Assembly (NCBI RefSeq): GCF_024734405.1
Contig: NZ_CP059556.1
Coordinates: 6,200,001-6,264,000, forward strand
DNA: 64,000 bases
DNA from: Saccharopolyspora gregorii
GTDB lineage: Bacteria; Actinomycetota; Actinomycetes; Mycobacteriales; Pseudonocardiaceae
Reading direction: 5' to 3'
Shown here: positions 59,909 through 64,000 of the stretch, in pieces
Layout: each line of letters starts with the position of its first letter
How positions within the stretch are numbered: position 1 is the stretch's first letter
Notes under the pieces: generated by a model
Seen by the model: the letters and a program-made list of their open reading frames with translations, nothing else
What the model was told of the DNA's origin: nothing
Database searches by the model: none
Position numbers and translations under genes: made by a program

Positions 59909-62380
59909 GTGCCGGAAAACTACGACGTCTCATCCGGGGACGATCCGAACCGGAAACCGGCGGGCGACGACCCGGCCGGCCGGGCGGACCGGCCCGGCGC
60001 ATCGGGCGGCTCCGCCGCGGACGCCACGCGGCCGAGCACCCCGGCCCCCACCGGCGTGCCGGAGGAATCGGCGGCGGAGCGGACCACGCAGATCTCCGCG
60101 GAGCAGCTCGCCGCGGCCGAATCCGCATCGACGGGATCGGCATCGGCCGGGTCCGCGTCGACCGGATCCGCGACGGCGCAGTCCGCGTCGGCGGGCTCGG
60201 CGGGCTCGGCTGCGGAGCAGGCACCGTCCGGAACCCCGGCGGAATCCGCCGACCCGGCCGAGCGCGGCACCCGCCCGCTCTCGCAGCAGTCCGGCGCCGA
60301 CGACACGCAGCGCCTCGGGCAGGAACCGCCGGAGGACGACGCCGAGCGCACCCAGACCATCCCCGCGGTCCCCGCCGAGAGCGGCGGCACCTACGCCTCG
60401 CCCACGGACTTCCTCGGCGCCCCCGGTTTCCTCGGCTCGACCGAGTCGACCGCGGTGCACCCCGCGGTGAGCGGCCAGGAGCCGACGGTCCAGGCCTCGG
60501 GCGGTTCGTTCGCCGCCCCGCCGCCCACCCAGCAGATCTCGTACCCCGAGGTCGATTCCGAGCGCACCCAGAACATCCCGAAGGTCCCCGCCGACGCGAA
60601 CTCGCCGTCGGCGGCCGGGTTCGCCGGCGGCATCGGCGGCGGCTTCGCCGAGGACCCGCCGGAGCAGAGCGGCCCCAAGGACCGCCGCAAGCTGATCCGC
60701 GGCGGCATCGCGGCCGGGATCGCCGCCGGCGTCCTGCTGCTGCTCTACGTGGGCGACCTGACGTTCAGCAGCGGCACCGTGCCGCGCGGCACCACGGTCG
60801 CCGACGTGCAGGTCGGCGGGCTCAGCCCGGCCGCGGCGGAGCGCAAGCTGCGCGAGGAGCTCGGCCCGAACCTGCAGCAGCCGGTGAAGCTGCAGGCCGG
60901 GGACTCCACCGCCACCATCTCCCCGGAGCAGTCCGGGCTCACGATGGACTGGCCGGCCACCATCGAGCAGGCCGGTTCGCAGCCGCTGAACCCGTTCACC
61001 CGGATCGCCTCGCTGTTCACCAACCGCGAGATCTCCCCGGTCAGCCACGGCGACGAGCAGCAGGTCGTGGCCGCGCTGGAGCAGGTGAAGCCGCGCCTGG
61101 AGCGACCGGCCTCCGAGGGCACCATCAAGTTCGAGGGCGCCACCCCGGTCGCGGTCGAACCCGTCACCGGCCGTTCGGTGGACGTGCAGGTGGCCGCCGA
61201 CCAGGTCATGGCGGACTGGGCGAAGGGCGGCGCCGTCCAGGTCCCGTTCACCGAGCAGGCGGTGAGCACCACCTCCGACGGCGTGCACCAGGCGCTGCGG
61301 AACGTGGCCCAGCCCGCGGTGTCCGGTCCGATCGCGATCAAGGGCGAGGGCCACGACGCCGCGCTCGCCCCGGAGACCGTGGCCGCCGCGCTGCGCTTCG
61401 AACCGGACGGCAAGGGCGGGCTCCGCTCGCACCTCGACCTGCCGACGGTGATCGGCGGGGTCGAGCCGCAGCTGCTCGACACGATGAAGCCGGCGAAGGA
61501 CGCCGAGGTGGTCCTCGAAGGCGGCCGTCCCGTGGTGCGCCCCTCCTTGGAGGGCCGCGGGGTCAACTGGGAGAAGAGCTTCGAGAAGCTCCTGGACGTG
61601 GCCCGCAAGAAGCAGGACCGCACGGTGCAGGCCGTCTACGAGCAGCAGCCGCCCGCGTTCAGCACCGACCAGGCCAACGGCCTCGGCATCAGGGAAGTCA
61701 TCAGCGAGTTCCAGACCGGCGGCTTCGAAGCGGCGTCCGGGGTGAACATCCGGCGCACCGCCGAGCAGGTCAACGGCGCGGTGATCAAGCCGGGCGAGAC
61801 GTTCAGCCTCAACGGCCACACCGGCCCGCGCGGCACCGCGCAGGGCTACGTGGAGTCCGGGATCATCGAGGACGGCCGCCCGGCGAAGGCGGTCGGCGGC
61901 GGCATCTCGCAGTTCGCGACCACCCTGTTCAACGCCTCGTACTTCGCGGGCGTGCAGGACGTGGAGCACAAGGAGCACAGCTACTACATCAGCCGCTACC
62001 CGGCGGGCCGCGAGGCCACGGTGTTCCAGAACCCGGACGGCAGCAGCGTCATCGACGTGAAGTTCAAGAACACGCTCGCCAGCGGAATCATGATCACCAC
62101 GGAGTGGACGCCGTCGTCGATCACGGTGAAGTTCTGGGGCACCAAGCAGTACGACGTGGGTTCCGAGACCGGTCCGCGCACCAACGAGAAGCCCCCGCAC
62201 GAGAAGGTCGTGCCGCCGGGCGAGCCGTGCAGCCCCAGCAAGGGCAACGGCGGCTTCACCGTCACCGACACCCGCACGTTGACCGACGTGAAGACCGGGA
62301 AGGTCAAGAAGGAGAAGCCGACCAAGACGGTCTACAACCCGCAGCCGATCATCCACTGCGGCGCGCCACCGGCGCCCTGA
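59909..62380 (+). CDS. VanW-family membrane protein with disordered cytoplasmic region
   Basis: An 823-residue protein. Residues 1-255 are low-complexity (Ser/Ala/Gly/Thr repeats at 72-96, and repeated ERTQ-x-IP motifs such as DAERTQTIPAVPAES and DSERTQNIPKVPADA that could be Thr-phosphorylation or FHA-binding sites). One helix (GGIAAGIAAGVLLLLYVGDL, about 262-281) anchors it. Outside are two PG_binding_4-like domains (about 290-570) and the VanW domain (about 595-730, with IKPGETFSLNGHTGPR and GGGISQFATTLFNASYFAG). Such proteins act at the cell wall. GTG follows AAGGGGAAGCG; a terminator follows. Confidence 0.85.
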   Translation: MPENYDVSSGDDPNRKPAGDDPAGRADRPGASGGSAADATRPSTPAPTGVPEESAAERTTQISAEQLAAAESASTGSASAGSASTGSATAQSASAGSAGSAAEQAPSGTPAESADPAERGTRPLSQQSGADDTQRLGQEPPEDDAERTQTIPAVPAESGGTYASPTDFLGAPGFLGSTESTAVHPAVSGQEPTVQASGGSFAAPPPTQQISYPEVDSERTQNIPKVPADANSPSAAGFAGGIGGGFAEDPPEQSGPKDRRKLIRGGIAAGIAAGVLLLLYVGDLTFSSGTVPRGTTVADVQVGGLSPAAAERKLREELGPNLQQPVKLQAGDSTATISPEQSGLTMDWPATIEQAGSQPLNPFTRIASLFTNREISPVSHGDEQQVVAALEQVKPRLERPASEGTIKFEGATPVAVEPVTGRSVDVQVAADQVMADWAKGGAVQVPFTEQAVSTTSDGVHQALRNVAQPAVSGPIAIKGEGHDAALAPETVAAALRFEPDGKGGLRSHLDLPTVIGGVEPQLLDTMKPAKDAEVVLEGGRPVVRPSLEGRGVNWEKSFEKLLDVARKKQDRTVQAVYEQQPPAFSTDQANGLGIREVISEFQTGGFEAASGVNIRRTAEQVNGAVIKPGETFSLNGHTGPRGTAQGYVESGIIEDGRPAKAVGGGISQFATTLFNASYFAGVQDVEHKEHSYYISRYPAGREATVFQNPDGSSVIDVKFKNTLASGIMITTEWTPSSITVKFWGTKQYDVGSETGPRTNEKPPHEKVVPPGEPCSPSKGNGGFTVTDTRTLTDVKTGKVKKEKPTKTVYNPQPIIHCGAPPAP
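60122..60196 (+). repeat. 15-bp period repeat in the VanW gene
   Basis: Five consecutive five-codon units encode Ser-Ala-(Ser/Thr)-(Thr/Ala)-(Gly/Gln). DNA identity between units is partial, so this is an older expansion than the one at 37564. Confidence 0.7.
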
Positions 62381-62391
62381 CCCGCACCGCC

Positions 62392-62427
62392 GACGAGGCC
62401 CTTCCCGGTTCCGGGAGGGGCCTCGTC
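62392..62427 (+). terminator. terminator of the VanW-family gene
   Basis: A 17-bp stem with one wobble pair (GACGAGGCCC plus TTCCCGG against CCGGGAG plus GGGCCTCGTC) and a two-base loop, 12 bases after the stop. Confidence 0.8.
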
Positions 62428-62502
62428 CGCGTTCCGAGGCATCGGCCGCGCCGCACCCGGGCACCCGGTGGGGGACGACGAACCCGACCGAGGGAGCCAG
62501 CG

Positions 62503-63537
62503 ATGCGAGCCACCGTGATCCGCGGAGCCGGCGACGTGCGAGTGGAGGAGGTGCCGGACGCGGCCCTGCGGGAACCGGCGGACGCGGTCGTGCGGGTGGT
62601 GCTGACCTGCGTGTGCGGTAGCGACCTGTGGCCGTACAAGAGCATGGAGCGCGACGAGGCCGGGCAGCGGATCGGCCACGAGTTCCTGGGCGTGGTCGAG
62701 GAGGCCGGGTCCGCGGTGCGGTCGGTGCGGCCGGGTGACCTGGTGGTCTCGCCGTTCACCTTCTCCGACGGCACCTGCCGGTTCTGCCGGGAGGGGTTGC
62801 AGACGTCCTGCCCGTCCGGCGGGGTGTACGGCTCGCCCGGCGAGGACGGCGCGCAGGGCGAGGCGGTGCGGGTGCCGCACGCGGACGGGACGCTGGTGCG
62901 GTTGCCGGTGGAGCAGGACGATCCGCTGCTGCCCTCGCTGCTCACCTTGGCCGACGTGTTCCCGACCGGGCACCACGCCGCGGTGTCCGCCGAGGTGCGG
63001 CGGGGCGGTTCGGTGGCCGTGGTCGGTGACGGCGCCGTCGGCCTGTGCGGGGTGCTGGCCGCCGCCCGGCTCGGCGCCGAACGCCTGATCATCATGGGCA
63101 GGCACCCGGACCGCACCGAGCTGGCCCGCGAGTTCGGGGCGACGGACGTGGTGGCGGAGCGCGGCGACGCCGGGGTGCGGCGCGTGCGGGAGCTGACCGG
63201 CGGCGAGGGCGTGCGCTCGGTGCTGGAGTGCGTGGGCACCGCCGAGTCGATGGCGACCGCGACCCGCCTGGTCCGCGACGGCGGCGCGATCGGCTACGTC
63301 GGCGTCCCGCAGGAGGGCGGCGGCGTGGACCTGCGGGAGCTGTTCATGCGCAACGTGCGGATCGGCGGCGGCGTCTGCCCGGCGCGGGCCTACGTCGAGG
63401 AGCTGATGCCGGACGTGCTCTCCGGCGCGGTCCGGCCGGGCCGGGTGTTCGACCACGTCACCGACCTGGACGGGGTGCCGGACGCGTACCGGGCGATGGC
63501 CGACCGGAAGGCGCTCAAGGCGCTGGTCCGGGTCTGA
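62503..63537 (+). CDS. zinc-dependent alcohol dehydrogenase (MDR)
   Basis: A 344-residue zinc MDR. Catalytic zinc ligands are the Cys of LTCVCGSDLWPY and the His of RIGHEFLGVVEE. The structural zinc loop is SDGTCRFCREGLQTSC, in which Asp replaces the first of the usual four Cys, a known variant of this subgroup. The Rossmann domain has VAVVGDGAVGLCGVLAAARL. It oxidises an alcohol or reduces an aldehyde with NAD(P); substrate unknown. ATG follows GAGGGAGCCAGCG. Monocistronic between terminators. Confidence 0.9.
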   Translation: MRATVIRGAGDVRVEEVPDAALREPADAVVRVVLTCVCGSDLWPYKSMERDEAGQRIGHEFLGVVEEAGSAVRSVRPGDLVVSPFTFSDGTCRFCREGLQTSCPSGGVYGSPGEDGAQGEAVRVPHADGTLVRLPVEQDDPLLPSLLTLADVFPTGHHAAVSAEVRRGGSVAVVGDGAVGLCGVLAAARLGAERLIIMGRHPDRTELAREFGATDVVAERGDAGVRRVRELTGGEGVRSVLECVGTAESMATATRLVRDGGAIGYVGVPQEGGGVDLRELFMRNVRIGGGVCPARAYVEELMPDVLSGAVRPGRVFDHVTDLDGVPDAYRAMADRKALKALVRV

Positions 63538-63570
63538 CCGGGGTCCCGCCCGGCCGGGCGGGGCCTGACC

Positions 63571-63625
63571 GCGAGAACGGGCGTGGGCGCCCCGCCACCG
63601 AGGGGGACGCCCACGCCGGTCTCGC
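63571..63625. terminator. bidirectional terminator
   Basis: GGCGTGGGCG (63580-63589) pairs with 63608-63617, extended by GCGAGA (63571-63576) with TCTCGC (63620-63625), between the convergent alcohol dehydrogenase and acyl-CoA dehydrogenase genes. Confidence 0.75.
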
Positions 63626-63631
63626 GTCGGA

Positions 63632-64000
63632 TCAGAACGCCGACTCGTCCAGCTCCATGATGGAGTTGTCCGCGTTCTCCACGATCTTGCGGCGGCCGGT
63701 CAGCTCCGGCAGCACGTTCTTCGCGAAGAACCGGGCCACCGCGACCTTGCCCTGGTAGAAGGGCTGGTCCTTCGCCGAGGCGCCCGCGTCCAGCGCCGCC
63801 AGCGCGATCTCGGCCTGGCGCAGCAGCAGCCAGCCGATGAGCAGGTCGCCCATGCTCATCAGCACGGTCACGGCGTGCTGGCCGACCTTGTAGATGTTGG
63901 TCACGTCCTCCTGTGCGGAGGTCAGGAAGCCGAAGACGGCGCCGAGGGTGCCCTGCGCGTCGTCCAGCGCCTTCGCGAGCAGCGCCCGCTCCTCCTTGAG
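63632..64000 (-). CDS. acyl-CoA dehydrogenase, C-terminal part (runs off the window)
   Basis: The minus frame is open to the window edge and reads LKEERALLAKALDDAQGTLG, TNIYKVGQHAVTVLMSMGDL and IGWLLLRQAEIALAALD, ending FARN-type KVAVARFFAKNVLPELTGRR. This is the extra C-terminal domain (Acyl-CoA_dh_C type) of long-chain or AidB-like acyl-CoA dehydrogenases, in which Y-K-VG-x-HAV-x-x-L-M and GDLLIGWLLLRQAEIA are conserved. The catalytic domain lies beyond position 64000. A Met codon at 63904 is internal, not the start. Confidence 0.82.
   Translation of the reverse strand, partial: LKEERALLAKALDDAQGTLGAVFGFLTSAQEDVTNIYKVGQHAVTVLMSMGDLLIGWLLLRQAEIALAALDAGASAKDQPFYQGKVAVARFFAKNVLPELTGRRKIVENADNSIMELDESAF

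Noticed and set aside
1-64000. Search for tRNA genes, CRISPR arrays, insertion sequences, prophage or attachment sites.
   Set aside because: No tRNA-like T-loop with acceptor pairing, no regularly spaced direct repeats, no transposase, integrase or phage structural gene was seen on either strand by eye. A dedicated scan could still find something short.

Overview
The window is very GC-rich, densely coding DNA with codons that almost always end in G or C, many GTG starts and purine-rich ribosome binding sites. Gene content points to an actinobacterium, most likely of the Pseudonocardiaceae (Saccharopolyspora-like): an actinobacterial fadE5/htdX/fabG4/fadA2-type lipid cluster, a bkdABC-type 2-oxoacid dehydrogenase with an actinobacterial lipoyl motif, GTP-dependent PEP carboxykinase, IniA/IniC-like dynamin GTPases, and sugar ABC importers without their own ATPase. 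The family assignment is inference. I see no tRNA, rRNA, CRISPR array, transposase or phage gene.

Layout. 1-4.6 kb: a decapitated TetR gene, an alpha/beta hydrolase, then minus-strand genes for a flavoprotein, a DJ-1/PfpI protein and an amidohydrolase. 3.9-7.4 kb: a NarL-type two-component pair (RR, HK), divergent from an ABC-ATPase-like gene whose catalytic motifs are all altered, followed by a 47-residue membrane peptide. 7.5-9.5 kb: trmB, an unknown protein and a universal stress protein. 9.9-16.5 kb: an ABC-2 exporter, a HAD phosphatase and a second two-component system split around a GT39-like membrane glycosyltransferase. 16.5-21.5 kb: dynamin-like GTPase, GrpE-like protein, an antisense small membrane peptide related to the one at 7.3 kb, and a second dynamin-like GTPase. 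21.5-25.9 kb: quinone-oxidoreductase-like MDR, an Asp-rich repeat protein, pckG and a small membrane protein.

26-31.5 kb: a three-gene sugar ABC importer, divergent from a ROK regulator, and a secreted SGNH esterase. 31.5-38.6 kb: a structured intergenic element, a 758-residue repeat-rich membrane protein, a polar amino-acid ABC importer, a secreted endonuclease/exonuclease/phosphatase-fold protein and a PspC peptide. 38.6-46.2 kb: M20 peptidase, GPP34 protein, bkdABC, a 68-residue unknown and a secreted DUF4232-like protein. 46.2-52.8 kb: the lipid cluster (fadE5-like, SCP2, TetR, MaoC hydratase, fabG4-like, fadA2-like) with candidate TetR operators, including a perfect 26-bp palindrome. 52.8-57.1 kb: CtaG/DUF2243 membrane pair, two small unknowns (one DUF3140), a Gsp39-like SDR and a phosphomannose isomerase. 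57.1-64 kb: an intergenic region with a CRP-like site and a candidate short terminated RNA, an NHL/thioredoxin protein, an orphan GroES-like protein, a VanW-family membrane protein, a zinc alcohol dehydrogenase and the end of an acyl-CoA dehydrogenase running off the window.

The two loci most worth attention are the dynamin/GrpE-like/dynamin module and the motif-less ABC ATPase with its small membrane peptide. They are linked by the two related small membrane peptides.
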